Shown piece by piece: positions 31,702 through 39,785 of a stretch of DNA of 42,291 bases. The position numbers were made by a program, and so were the translations under genes. The notes under the pieces were generated by a model that searched no databases, was not told the origin of the DNA, and saw only the letters and a list, made by a program, of their open reading frames with translations. Position 1 is the stretch's first letter. Each line of letters begins with the position of its first letter. Source of the DNA: a virus; the IMG/VR virus record IMGVR_UViG_3300036398_001345, positions 1 through 42,291 of that record; one strand, given 5' to 3'.

Positions 31702-32182
31702 TCATTTTTTTCACGGTTAATGGTACAAATAAATTTACGATTGGTAAACCACCGGTAACATAATAGACACCGATGAATTTTTGTTTTGCCATACGCAATA
31801 GTGAATCTATATTTAAAACATTATAGTTCATAGAATGTTTTATCATATTAAACACATCTTTATTTTTTGCTTCAAGAGAGTTTGGATTATTTACATATTC
31901 ATTTACACTATCTGTTAAATTCAGTATATTGGATCCATTGACTTCACCAACATAAAGATTTTTAGTTTTAACCATCCTTTCAGTTTTGTTCAAGTCTGTA
32001 TAATAAAATACTCTTGGAACATCTGAAATTTTGTAGTCATTATTTGTCCAAAAAGATTTATTTTTTATAGCAATTTGAGGATCAAGTATTACTGAATCAC
32101 CCATTTCATTTTGTGTATAATGATATAACTTAACTGATCCAGAAAGTGTAATCTCCTCTTTAATCAAATCTTTAAGCTTCAC
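31694..32182 (-). CDS. LYHYT-motif protein with propeptide-like N-terminus
   Basis: This is a 162-residue protein. GTG 32182 is chosen because GGGAG lies seven to eight bases upstream and the resulting N-terminus MKLKDLIKEE matches the shared propeptide-like sequence. A longer ATG start would lie deeper in metK. The start is inside the 3' end of metK (11-base overlap). The mature part begins SVKLYHYTQNEMGDS, resembling the HYT strand of ADP-ribosyltransferase-like toxins, with WTNNDY, VPRVFYYTDL and GVYYVTGGLPIVNLFVPL later. No full ART catalytic triad is clear, so enzyme status is uncertain. It could be an injected effector. Confidence 0.6.
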   Translation of the reverse strand: MKLKDLIKEEITLSGSVKLYHYTQNEMGDSVILDPQIAIKNKSFWTNNDYKISDVPRVFYYTDLNKTERMVKTKNLYVGEVNGSNILNLTDSVNEYVNNPNSLEAKNKDVFNMIKHSMNYNVLNIDSLLRMAKQKFIGVYYVTGGLPIVNLFVPLTVKKMNA

Positions 32183-33314
32183 CAATTTTCTCCCATTCAA
32201 ATTCATTATTTCCAAAGTGGCCTTTCTTTGCCGTTTGTAAATAAATAGGAGTTTTTAATTTTAATCTTTCTATTATTTTACTTGGTGTCAAATCTTGTTC
32301 TGTTAAATTTCCAAGACCATATTCCTTTCCTGTTGTTGGATCGTAGATTCTATATGAAACTGGATATTCTTCTCCGATTGCATAAGCAAGTTGAACCTTA
32401 ATCTTCTTTGCTTCTGGATTTTCATTCAGAGTTTTCTTGGCAATATATCTTGCCATATAAGCGGCACTTCTATCAACTTTACTTGGATCCTTTCCAGAGA
32501 AAGCACCACCACCAATCTCACAATCAGCACCATATTGATCAACAACAATCTTTCTACCAGTCAATCCACAATCCGAAATAGGTCCACCAATATTCCATTC
32601 ACCGGCAGGATTGATAAAATATCTTGTATTTTTTGTGAACAAACTTCTAAGACTTGATGGTATTTCTCTGAATACTTCTGGTAGTATCATTGAATGAAAC
32701 ATAGTTTGTAATCTTTCCAAGTTGATTTTTTCACTATGACACATAGACATAACAACATTATCAACGGAAACGGCTCTACCATTTTCAAATACAATAGATA
32801 CTTGACTCTTCATATCAGGACGAAGAATATCTTCATTCTTATAGTGATTTTTAACAAGTTTGTAAGCAACATCGATTAGTTTCTTTGCTAAGTAAATTGG
32901 TATTGGCATTCCATTTGGTGTTTCTCTTGTAGCGAATCCAAACATGATTCCTTGATCACCCGCAGTTGTGATTTCACCTTTATCAACTGCACCGTTTATT
33001 TCAGGTGATTGTGCACTCAAATTAAAATGTATGTTGCAGGTATAACCATTAAAACCAATTTCTTTTGTAGTATAACCAATATCACAAATAGTTTTACGAA
33101 CTATTCCAGTCAAGTCCACTTTTGATAAAGAAGCAGTTGATGTTATTTCACCAGCAACATATACATCAGTATCTTTTACCATCACTTCACAGGCAACTTT
33201 TGAATTTGGATCCTTACTTAAATAAGCATCCAATACTGCATCTGAAATCTGGTCAGCAATTTTATCAGGATGACCAGGTGAAACATATTCCGAAGTCCAT
33301 ACATATTTACTCAT
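32172..33314 (-). CDS. metK: S-adenosylmethionine synthetase
   Basis: This 380-residue enzyme makes SAM from methionine and ATP, at standard full length. Active-site elements are intact by eye: EYVSPGHPDKIADQISDA, VAGEIT, AQSPEI, the AGDQGIMFGFA motif, LRPDMKSQVS, GGPISDCGLTGRKI and the phosphate loop GGGAFSGKDPSKVDRSAAY. It shares a base with the upstream Nmad1 stop (TAATG) and sits in the replication-proximal operon. MetK is uncommon in phages; here it could feed the two DNA methyltransferases and three sugar methyltransferases in the same window. Confidence 0.97.
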   Translation of the reverse strand: MSKYVWTSEYVSPGHPDKIADQISDAVLDAYLSKDPNSKVACEVMVKDTDVYVAGEITSTASLSKVDLTGIVRKTICDIGYTTKEIGFNGYTCNIHFNLSAQSPEINGAVDKGEITTAGDQGIMFGFATRETPNGMPIPIYLAKKLIDVAYKLVKNHYKNEDILRPDMKSQVSIVFENGRAVSVDNVVMSMCHSEKINLERLQTMFHSMILPEVFREIPSSLRSLFTKNTRYFINPAGEWNIGGPISDCGLTGRKIVVDQYGADCEIGGGAFSGKDPSKVDRSAAYMARYIAKKTLNENPEAKKIKVQLAYAIGEEYPVSYRIYDPTTGKEYGLGNLTEQDLTPSKIIERLKLKTPIYLQTAKKGHFGNNEFEWEKIGEA

Positions 33315-33685
33315 TATTTACCCCACTTACCAGATTGAACAAGTTGTGCAATAATACCATATACAGAAATATCTTTGAATGTATCATCAAGACTTTCACC
33401 AACGGCATCTTTTGATCCAAACATAATCATTTGTTTGTATCGATTTATTTTATCATTTAATCTGAAAAACAAACCTTGTAGGGAAAGTTTACGGTCTTCC
33501 TCTCTTTCAAGGGAACTACCCATTGATATATTATCGGGTCCATAATTACTTTGTTTTGCACAAAACAATTCATATTGTGCCTGTTGAATACGCTTAAATT
33601 CCGCAGTCATAACAGGAAATTTCTTTTCCATTTCACCCACAACTTCTGATTGTTTCATACTTAAATCTCTTTCGGTAATTGCCAT
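33314..33685 (-). CDS. Nucleotide modification associated domain 1 (Nmad1/DUF1599) protein
   Basis: This 123-residue helical protein matches the DUF1599/Nmad1 pattern: FCAKQSNYGPDNIS, LSLQGLFFRLNDKINRYKQM, VGESLDDTFKDISVYGI. The family is MazG-like (all-alpha NTP pyrophosphatase fold) and occurs beside phage base-modification genes. It may hydrolyse a host dNTP or process a modified one. ATG 33685 is preferred to 33700 because GAGG precedes it. It lies between gp62 and metK. The family call is good; the activity is inferred from relatives. Confidence 0.75.
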   Translation of the reverse strand: MAITERDLSMKQSEVVGEMEKKFPVMTAEFKRIQQAQYELFCAKQSNYGPDNISMGSSLEREEDRKLSLQGLFFRLNDKINRYKQMIMFGSKDAVGESLDDTFKDISVYGIIAQLVQSGKWGK

Positions 33686-33696
33686 TTTAGTATTCC

Positions 33697-34149
33697 TCAT
33701 TTTACAGTCTTTAATTGTTTTTCAAATTTTTTAATATCTGCTTCAGGTGTTCCATATTGTTTTAGTATATCAATCAATTCATCTGGATTTTCTTTTGCCA
33801 GATATTTGATATACCCATAAACTTCGTTCCTTCCCAATTCATAATGGTTACAAAATACCGATACCATTTCTGGTTCAATATCTATTTTGTTTTTACCTTT
33901 TATGTATTTGAGAAAGAACGATTTTTTTGGGAGGACATCATGTAAAAGTTTATAGTAATCCTTTGAAGATAGTATTCCATTTGAATATGTTTGAAACTCA
34001 TTTATGGCTTCAACAAATTCAGGTTCCATTGAAAAGAAACGAGCAATCATATAGTTGCTCCAAGATTTTGTATCTTCTTCGGATAGTTCTTCCCATTTCG
34101 TTTTACGAATGGTAACACCTTTTATGTGATCAAATAAACTTTTTGCCAT
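33697..34149 (-). CDS. 62: Clamp-loader small subunit (gp62-like)
   Basis: This is a 150-residue helical protein. The phrase WSNYMIARFFSMEPEFVEAINEFQ and KKSFFLKYIKGKNK resemble gp62 of marine T4-like phages, where gp62 pairs with gp44 to load the gp45 clamp. Position supports this: it follows gp44 with only the zinc-ribbon gene between. The protein is shorter than T4 gp62 (187), as in other distant relatives. TTAAGGA precedes ATG 34149. Sequence conservation of this subunit is low, so some doubt remains. Confidence 0.68.
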   Translation of the reverse strand: MAKSLFDHIKGVTIRKTKWEELSEEDTKSWSNYMIARFFSMEPEFVEAINEFQTYSNGILSSKDYYKLLHDVLPKKSFFLKYIKGKNKIDIEPEMVSVFCNHYELGRNEVYGYIKYLAKENPDELIDILKQYGTPEADIKKFEKQLKTVK

Positions 34150-34157
34150 GATAGTCC

Positions 34158-34424
34158 TTAATCATTAAGTTGTTGTCTTTTACTTGGTAAAAATTCATCG
34201 TTAATATTTCCACATTCTAAACAAGCATAAGTTGGAATTGGAATAATACCTTCTTGTCCTGTTGGTGAAAGCAATGCAGAAATCTTTTTAAAGAATGTAA
34301 CTTCGTGGAAAAATTTATTTCCACACTTTGAACAAGAAATATCACTTGCTTGATTCAAGTCAATGTTCACTTGTTGCTGTTGTTGTGGTACTTCACTACC
34401 ACCATTGATGTCATAAATACCCAT
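34158..34424 (-). CDS. Small zinc-ribbon protein of T4-like phages
   Basis: This 88-residue protein has two CxxC pairs: SCSKCGNKFFHEV and ACLECGNINDEF. The intervening KKISALLSPTGQEGIIPIP matches a small protein that I recall between gp44 and gp62 or nearby in cyanophage-type T4-like genomes. It probably binds zinc; role in replication unknown. The start at 34424 is preferred (AGGAG six bases upstream) over the adjacent ATG at 34427; it overlaps gp44's stop. Confidence 0.72.
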   Translation of the reverse strand: MGIYDINGGSEVPQQQQQVNIDLNQASDISCSKCGNKFFHEVTFFKKISALLSPTGQEGIIPIPTYACLECGNINDEFLPSKRQQLND

Positions 34425-35365
34425 CATTTTCTCCTTTGTTCAATTTCCATAATAATTTGAATAAACATAGCCATGGCATTTATTTCATGGTCTACAACAA
34501 AACTGTCTTTGTATTGTGCTTCTGCAATAATCAAAATGATAGTTGAAACAAAACCATTGGCAAATGTATCAACATTATCATATAGATAACGAAACATCTG
34601 ATTAAAGTCTCTGACATGATTATCAGCAAGTAACTGACGAATACCATCGAACTTTTCTTTTTTACTTTTACTTGATTTCAGAACATCTAAAATAGATGAA
34701 AGATAATTATGTTCTACCAAAGTTGTTTCATCCAATTTCAAAACACCACCGATAACACATCTTTGAGTTGTGTTAATCACACGGCGAATATCTGGATAAG
34801 ATTGATTGATGATTGTTACAAGACTATCTTTCTCATACTTTACACTTTCACCATCAAGAATTTTTACAAGATGTGATGCAACTTCTTTCTTTGACGGTGG
34901 AACTATATTGAATATCTGACAACGAGACTGAATAGGATCGATAATCTTATCTACATAGTTACAAGTCAAAATGAAACGAGTTGTCTTACTGAATGTTTCG
35001 ATAACATTACGAAGTGCTGCCTGAGCATTCGGTGTCATGTAATCACATTCATCAAGAATAATCAGCTTCAATCCACCGAAACCAATCGAAGAAGCAAACT
35101 GTTTGATTTTATCACGAACAGTATCTACCGAGTTTTCATCGGAAGCATTGATATAAATGTAGTTATCTTTTGCAATAGTATTTGCAACAATCTTAGCAAG
35201 TGTGGTTTTACCACTACCAGCATCACCATAGAGTAGTAAGTGAGGAACATCATTCGTGTCAATATACTGTTGAAATGTTGCCTTTACCGTATCATTGCCA
35301 ACATAAGTGTCAAGTGTCTGTGGACGATACTTTTCATTCCAAATTGTGTGTGAGGGGTTAAACAT
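34424..35365 (-). CDS. 44: Clamp-loader ATPase subunit (gp44)
   Basis: This 313-residue AAA+ protein of the RFC small-subunit type opens the sliding clamp and loads it at primer ends. It has IWNEKYRPQTLDTYVG (RFC box), Walker A GDAGSGKTT (about residues 47-55), Walker B LKLIILDECD (about 98-107), sensor 1 RFILTCNY and the arginine-finger SRC motif in QSRCQIF. It has its own promoter (35397-35428) and AAGG before the ATG. The gene order gp45, gp44, gp62 is T4-like with insertions. Confidence 0.95.
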   Translation of the reverse strand: MFNPSHTIWNEKYRPQTLDTYVGNDTVKATFQQYIDTNDVPHLLLYGDAGSGKTTLAKIVANTIAKDNYIYINASDENSVDTVRDKIKQFASSIGFGGLKLIILDECDYMTPNAQAALRNVIETFSKTTRFILTCNYVDKIIDPIQSRCQIFNIVPPSKKEVASHLVKILDGESVKYEKDSLVTIINQSYPDIRRVINTTQRCVIGGVLKLDETTLVEHNYLSSILDVLKSSKSKKEKFDGIRQLLADNHVRDFNQMFRYLYDNVDTFANGFVSTIILIIAEAQYKDSFVVDHEINAMAMFIQIIMEIEQRRK

Positions 35366-35396
35366 AACATACCTTAATGATTGATAATTTCATATA

Positions 35397-35428
35397 CTAA
35401 TATACAAAATTTCTAGATAAGATCCAAA
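35397..35428 (-). promoter_or_regulatory. Bacteroidota-type promoter for gp44
   Basis: On the minus strand TTTG (35428-35425), 20 bases, then TATATTAG (35404-35397), 31 bases before ATG 35365. The leader contains AATCATTAAGG as in gp45. Confidence 0.62.
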
Positions 35429-35444
35429 ACATTTCTAAAAATAA

Positions 35445-35477
35445 AGGTTGGCATTAAATATAAAATAATGCCAACCT
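35445..35477 (-). terminator. Rho-independent terminator (minus strand)
   Basis: A twelve-base stem AGGTTGGCATTA / TAATGCCAACCT with a nine-base loop is followed on the minus strand by TTATTTTTA. It separates the LRR-like gene from the gp44 promoter. Confidence 0.85.
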
Positions 35478-35508
35478 AATAATTTTATTGAATTATATTG
35501 TGTATAAT

Positions 35509-36264
35509 TTAGCCATTGTATTCCTCATACTTAGGACCAAAATTAAAGCTATCTGCTTGTATATTTTTTAGTGCCCATTTTATTTCAGACTTTCCAATTT
35601 TATTGTTATTACTGGCCATAAAAGTTTCCTTGACAATTTTTGGGCCACCTTTGAATGAAGTAAGGAGGTTGAAAGAACAATCAAAAACACCATTAACGGT
35701 AGCTGGTGATCCTTCGAGTGATACCAGATTATTGTAATTACACATAAATGTTTTGCAAGATGATGGAGCACCTTTCAAAGATTTCAAAGAATTACCTGAA
35801 ACATTATATCGCCCACCAACTTTTTTTGGACAACCTTCCAATGATATTAGTTTTGTATTATCGCTAATTTCAACATCACCATCAACAACTTCTGGTGCAC
35901 CTTTCAATGATTTTATTTGAGTTCCCTGACACATAAAATCACCATGAACTATTTTCGGAGAACCCTCTAATGACAAAAGAGTGGAATTTTTACAAATAAA
36001 GTCTCCCTTTACTTCGCCAAATTTAACAAGAAGTTGTTTCATTCCTGTTTTTTCAAGATGTAATCCAACATTCACATCTACCGTTAAATCTGCATTTATT
36101 TTACAATATTTAAGAGGAATTGACATTTCTTTAAGAGCAACTTTCACTTCTTGTATTGTTGTTGGAAAACTTATCTCTTTTAATACTACATTCTCCGCAA
36201 ATCCAGTTCTGAATTTGTCTTGAATGTTTCTACCTTCTTGTACCAGATCTTTCATCTTTATCAT
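35509..36264 (-). CDS. LRR-like repeat protein with propeptide-like N-terminus
   Basis: This 251-residue protein begins MIKMKDLVQEGRNIQDKF, nearly the same as the start of the unrelated protein at 13352-13750. After a linker domain (about 25-80) it has six or so 21-residue repeats with GDFxCxxxxLxSLxGxPxxV (e.g. HGDFMCQGTQIKSLKGAP). It is the fourth member of the family found in tandem at 4419-6277, but only this one carries the N-terminal sequence. CGGAG precedes ATG 36264 and the ATATTTATA element is 35 bases upstream. It may be a packaged protein with a binding solenoid. Confidence 0.7.
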   Translation of the reverse strand: MIKMKDLVQEGRNIQDKFRTGFAENVVLKEISFPTTIQEVKVALKEMSIPLKYCKINADLTVDVNVGLHLEKTGMKQLLVKFGEVKGDFICKNSTLLSLEGSPKIVHGDFMCQGTQIKSLKGAPEVVDGDVEISDNTKLISLEGCPKKVGGRYNVSGNSLKSLKGAPSSCKTFMCNYNNLVSLEGSPATVNGVFDCSFNLLTSFKGGPKIVKETFMASNNNKIGKSEIKWALKNIQADSFNFGPKYEEYNG

Positions 36265-36299
36265 ATTATACTCCGAAAAAAAATACTATTTGTATACCA

Positions 36300-36308
36300 T
36301 ATAAATAT
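36300..36308 (-). promoter_or_regulatory. ATATTTATA motif
   Basis: Minus-strand ATATTTATA, 35 bases before ATG 36264, between the methyltransferase stop and the LRR-like gene. It is a candidate late promoter element. Confidence 0.42.
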
Positions 36309-36311
36309 AAT

Positions 36312-37376
36312 CTATTTTTGAAAAACAAAGATTGGCTCTCTTTTATACCCTGCACCCATGACGGCAGATAGTATCAGTTGTAGGGTATCGGTGTGAGTAA
36401 AGCCAACTAAGTTGGCATACTTTATAGTCATTTCTTCGAGGTCTTTATACTTTGGTGTGTTGGCTATGTTGATTAACATATAGCCACCTTTTTTAAGACC
36501 ATGATAACAATTCCGAAATGTTCCTTGAAGAAATCCAGAACCCCAATCTTCTCTCGTTGGAAACTTATTGTATGACTGTGTTTCTTCATCTGCATATTTC
36601 TCTGTATCAAAATATGGTGGTGAAGTGAAACATAAGTCTAATGTTTCTGCCTCTGGAAGATAGTCCTCTGAACCCATCATGTTTAATTGAATATCTTTCC
36701 CAAGATAATCAAAGTCATCACGAAGTTTACAAAGTCCTTCAAATGTTTTCGTAGATGGTTCTGTTCCGATATAAGTTTTGATGTATGGTGATGCAAGAGC
36801 ACCAACCAATCTTCCACCCCAACCACAAGACATATCCCACATTACACCATCACCACCAAAGTTTTTATAGATGACACCGGCTGCTGTTGGTCTGAAATTA
36901 GAAACACCTTGAACACCAGAATATATTTTAAGTGATTGACGCAAACGGTTTTCTTGAAAAGTACCACCCCAATGTTTTGATAACCATTTCAAACATTTAC
37001 GAATAGTCATTTTGAATGTTTGGTCATTCAGAAAATTATCCATAGGAGACATTTTAGAATTGCCACACTTTACTTCCATTGCATGAGGAAAGTATGACCA
37101 CGCCAATCGAAGTCCGTTCATGGTTTGAATTATATCACCGTCTTTGAAAATAGAATCATAATCAAACTGTTGAAGTTTTCTCATGTGTTCATGTTTTTCT
37201 TGTTCGGTGATTTTCATATACGGATAACCATGTTTGCGGTAATACTGAAAGATACAATCAATAGTATCATCCAATTCTCTTTTACCGGCAAAGTATTCAC
37301 CCGTTTCTTTCCACAGACGAACTTCTAGCGGATCAACATCAAAAAATTTACTTAAACTATCACTATTGGGTTTCAT
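36312..37376 (-). CDS. DNA methyltransferase (TSPPY type), second of tandem pair
   Basis: This 354-residue protein has both signature motifs of amino-group DNA methyltransferases: SAM-binding WDMSCGWGGRLVGAL (about residues 197-211) and catalytic DLCFTSPPYFDTEKY (about 262-276). TSPPY rather than DPPY suggests N4-cytosine or N6-adenine methylation, or a derived base-modifying activity. It is a diverged paralogue of the upstream gene, sharing GWGGR and the C-terminal REPIFVFQK / HEPIFVFWK ending. ATG 37376 is chosen; the upstream in-frame start lies inside the preceding gene. Confidence 0.85.
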   Translation of the reverse strand: MKPNSDSLSKFFDVDPLEVRLWKETGEYFAGKRELDDTIDCIFQYYRKHGYPYMKITEQEKHEHMRKLQQFDYDSIFKDGDIIQTMNGLRLAWSYFPHAMEVKCGNSKMSPMDNFLNDQTFKMTIRKCLKWLSKHWGGTFQENRLRQSLKIYSGVQGVSNFRPTAAGVIYKNFGGDGVMWDMSCGWGGRLVGALASPYIKTYIGTEPSTKTFEGLCKLRDDFDYLGKDIQLNMMGSEDYLPEAETLDLCFTSPPYFDTEKYADEETQSYNKFPTREDWGSGFLQGTFRNCYHGLKKGGYMLINIANTPKYKDLEEMTIKYANLVGFTHTDTLQLILSAVMGAGYKREPIFVFQK

Positions 37377-37377
37377 A

Positions 37378-39000
37378 TTATGGTTTCCAAAAAACAAAAA
37401 TCGGCTCGTGCTTAAACCAGGAACCATTAAACAAAACTTTATTTGTTAATCTTTCAGGATCGGAATTACCAATCATCTTTGTCATCAACATACCAATCTT
37501 ACCTTTATATTCCATACCAAGTGATTTCAATATCTCGATGGAATCTTCTTCAAGATGTATTGTTTTATTTGCAGATACTTTGATATTTGCAATGTTCCAA
37601 CAAAGGTATCTATCATTCTTCAAATATCTAAAAGCAGTTTCAAGTGTTGGACGAAGAAAGTTATCTCTCCAATCTGCATATTCTCCATGTGATTTGTATG
37701 ATTGTGTATCATCATCTGAATACATTTCACGATTGAAATATGGTGGTGATGTGAAAACAAAATCCAACTTACCTTCATACTTTTGGAATTTAGGATTATG
37801 TTGTATCAATTCAGAACCATCTTGGAAAACTTCGTATGTGTGGTTTTCTTTTACATCAAAAAATCTTGACGATAGAGAACTTCCTTTTTCACCAATAGAT
37901 TTCAAATAAAAATCAGCAAGATATTCATAACGAGTAATTCCCAAATCAGGAATAGAATTATCTGTATTTGGATCCGTTCCAACATAATGTATAGGACGAC
38001 TTACAGACATAGCACCAAGTATTCTACCACCCCAACCTGCACTTGGATCATATACTGTAACAGTTTCACTTGCAGGAATATGTTTTGTAAAATGCTCATA
38101 CAAAAACTTTGCAGTCATTGGTGGAAAGTTTACAGCTGGTTGTGAGAACGAAATACGGAATATCTGGAATGCCTGTGGAAACAGTTTCACATTCTTATCA
38201 AATACACGAACAAGGAATACATTTACTCTTGGTTCTTCACCATCTTTTTTAATCATAAATGTATCGGTGAGTTCATCTATATCACCAAGATAGAATGTCA
38301 TACTTTCATCAAGTATTCCATCCTTAACAAATTCACGAATTTGATCGGCTTTGATTGTAAGATACTTTGTATATTTTTTGTTGTATGTTTCAAGGGTACA
38401 AGATATTTTTGAAATACGCAATCCTTGTCCATCGAATCTACCATCACCGTTCTTGAATGCTAAAAAGAAATCTCGAAGTGTTTCTCCCTCACGGAAGTAT
38501 GGATTTTTAATTTGATTCGATGAAATTGATTTACTGTATAAATACATTGAGTCATTGTAAAGAGTTCTTTTCATAACATGACTGAATGTATCTTTCATTT
38601 CATCAGTAAAGAAGTCATAGATTGATCTAGATGTATCTTCTGATGTTCCACTGGCAATTTTTGTTTTCAACATCGTTGGAAAGAATTGATTAGCAGCAGA
38701 ACCGTTTTTAGAAAAATTGGCAATGACGCCGATGATGTCAGCGTCATTACCTTTTTCTGGACTATGAAAAATCTTTGATGTATTGAATTGACGGAGTTTT
38801 GAAAATGACTGAACGATTTCTTCCTCACTTCTGCCAACGAGTGGCGGTTTGCCGTTTTCGTCCCAATCTTTCAAAAATCTTTGACGCAATTCTTCTACCC
38901 ATTCTGTGAATTTATCCATATCGTATGAAACCAATTCACCGTATGTTATATTTGATGGCCAAGATAAAACATCACTTTTTTCATAGAAATATTTTTTCAT
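37378..39000 (-). CDS. DNA methyltransferase (TSPPY type), first of tandem pair
   Basis: This is a 540-residue protein. A unique N-terminal region of about 315 residues precedes the methyltransferase core: YDPSAGWGGRILGAMS (SAM site), YVGTDPNTD and FVFTSPPYFNREMYSDDDTQS (quoted as FTSPPYFNREMY, catalytic loop). It shares the core and ending HEPIFVFWK with its downstream paralogue. The N-terminal region may be the target-recognition or a separate activity. It overlaps the sliding-clamp stop by one base (TAATG), placing modification in the replication operon. Confidence 0.85.
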   Translation of the reverse strand: MKKYFYEKSDVLSWPSNITYGELVSYDMDKFTEWVEELRQRFLKDWDENGKPPLVGRSEEEIVQSFSKLRQFNTSKIFHSPEKGNDADIIGVIANFSKNGSAANQFFPTMLKTKIASGTSEDTSRSIYDFFTDEMKDTFSHVMKRTLYNDSMYLYSKSISSNQIKNPYFREGETLRDFFLAFKNGDGRFDGQGLRISKISCTLETYNKKYTKYLTIKADQIREFVKDGILDESMTFYLGDIDELTDTFMIKKDGEEPRVNVFLVRVFDKNVKLFPQAFQIFRISFSQPAVNFPPMTAKFLYEHFTKHIPASETVTVYDPSAGWGGRILGAMSVSRPIHYVGTDPNTDNSIPDLGITRYEYLADFYLKSIGEKGSSLSSRFFDVKENHTYEVFQDGSELIQHNPKFQKYEGKLDFVFTSPPYFNREMYSDDDTQSYKSHGEYADWRDNFLRPTLETAFRYLKNDRYLCWNIANIKVSANKTIHLEEDSIEILKSLGMEYKGKIGMLMTKMIGNSDPERLTNKVLFNGSWFKHEPIFVFWKP

Positions 39001-39719
39001 TAGTTATTATCCAATTTTACTAAATAATACTTTGCTTCAAAGTCATCAATATCAAATTCAACTTTTGCCAAACCTTGTGAAGAAACTTTAATACTTCCAC
39101 CATTGAGGTCTTTGTTAGCAGCAAGAATACCATTGAAGTATTTTGCAGAGAAACTAATTGGATCAATATCACCATTAGCATTACATTCAATATCAATAGA
39201 GATACGATTTGAATTTGTGTTTGAATAACCAAGAACAATCTGATATTTGTTTAGTTTCTCGTTCTTCAATACGGTGAACTTTTCAATATCAGATAAAGCA
39301 GATTTTGCCTTAATGAATTTATCAATAAATTCTTTTGTAATTGTAATATCCAATTCAAAAGGTGGCAATTCTTTGAGGTCTGGTGCAGGTGGAATAACTG
39401 CAAGGTCAGCCAACATATAATTCACAGTAGTTGATTTATCATCAATAGTCAATGAGAATGCCTTATCACCAGCACCATTAACTTGAAAATTTACTGTGTT
39501 ACCAAGAACACCCAACAAACTTACAAGTAGGTCTGTATTGTAAACCCCAAACTTCCAAGCATCACCTTGAAAACTTTTTAACTTAACTTCGCCCACAACA
39601 CACTTATCATCGGAAATAAAACGAGTAGATAGACCACCGTTCACATTCCAAGCAACAGATTGAATCAACTTACCCAAGTGATACTTGCTGATAAAGTTGA
39701 GCAACTTTGATTTTTCCAT
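39000..39719 (-). CDS. 45: Sliding clamp (gp45)
   Basis: This is a 239-residue T4-type processivity clamp, expected to trimerise around DNA and tether the gp43 polymerase. FSAKYFNGILAANK, the LADLAVIPPAPDL linker and the C-terminal FEAKYYLVKLDN are typical of gp45 in T4-like phages, and length is standard. It has a strong promoter (39755-39785) placed over the end of the polymerase gene and a leader with AATCATTAAGGA before the ATG. In T4, gp45 is also the late-transcription coactivator. Confidence 0.93.
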   Translation of the reverse strand: MEKSKLLNFISKYHLGKLIQSVAWNVNGGLSTRFISDDKCVVGEVKLKSFQGDAWKFGVYNTDLLVSLLGVLGNTVNFQVNGAGDKAFSLTIDDKSTTVNYMLADLAVIPPAPDLKELPPFELDITITKEFIDKFIKAKSALSDIEKFTVLKNEKLNKYQIVLGYSNTNSNRISIDIECNANGDIDPISFSAKYFNGILAANKDLNGGSIKVSSQGLAKVEFDIDDFEAKYYLVKLDNN

Positions 39720-39754
39720 AACAGAAATCCTTAATGATTAGAAAATAATGTATA

Positions 39755-39785
39755 CAAATATACGAAAAAAATTTGAATTATCAAA
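39755..39785 (-). promoter_or_regulatory. Bacteroidota-type promoter for gp45
   Basis: On the minus strand TTTG (39785-39782), 19 bases, then TATATTTG (39762-39755), 35 bases before the gp45 ATG. It overlaps the last codons of the polymerase gene. Confidence 0.75.
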
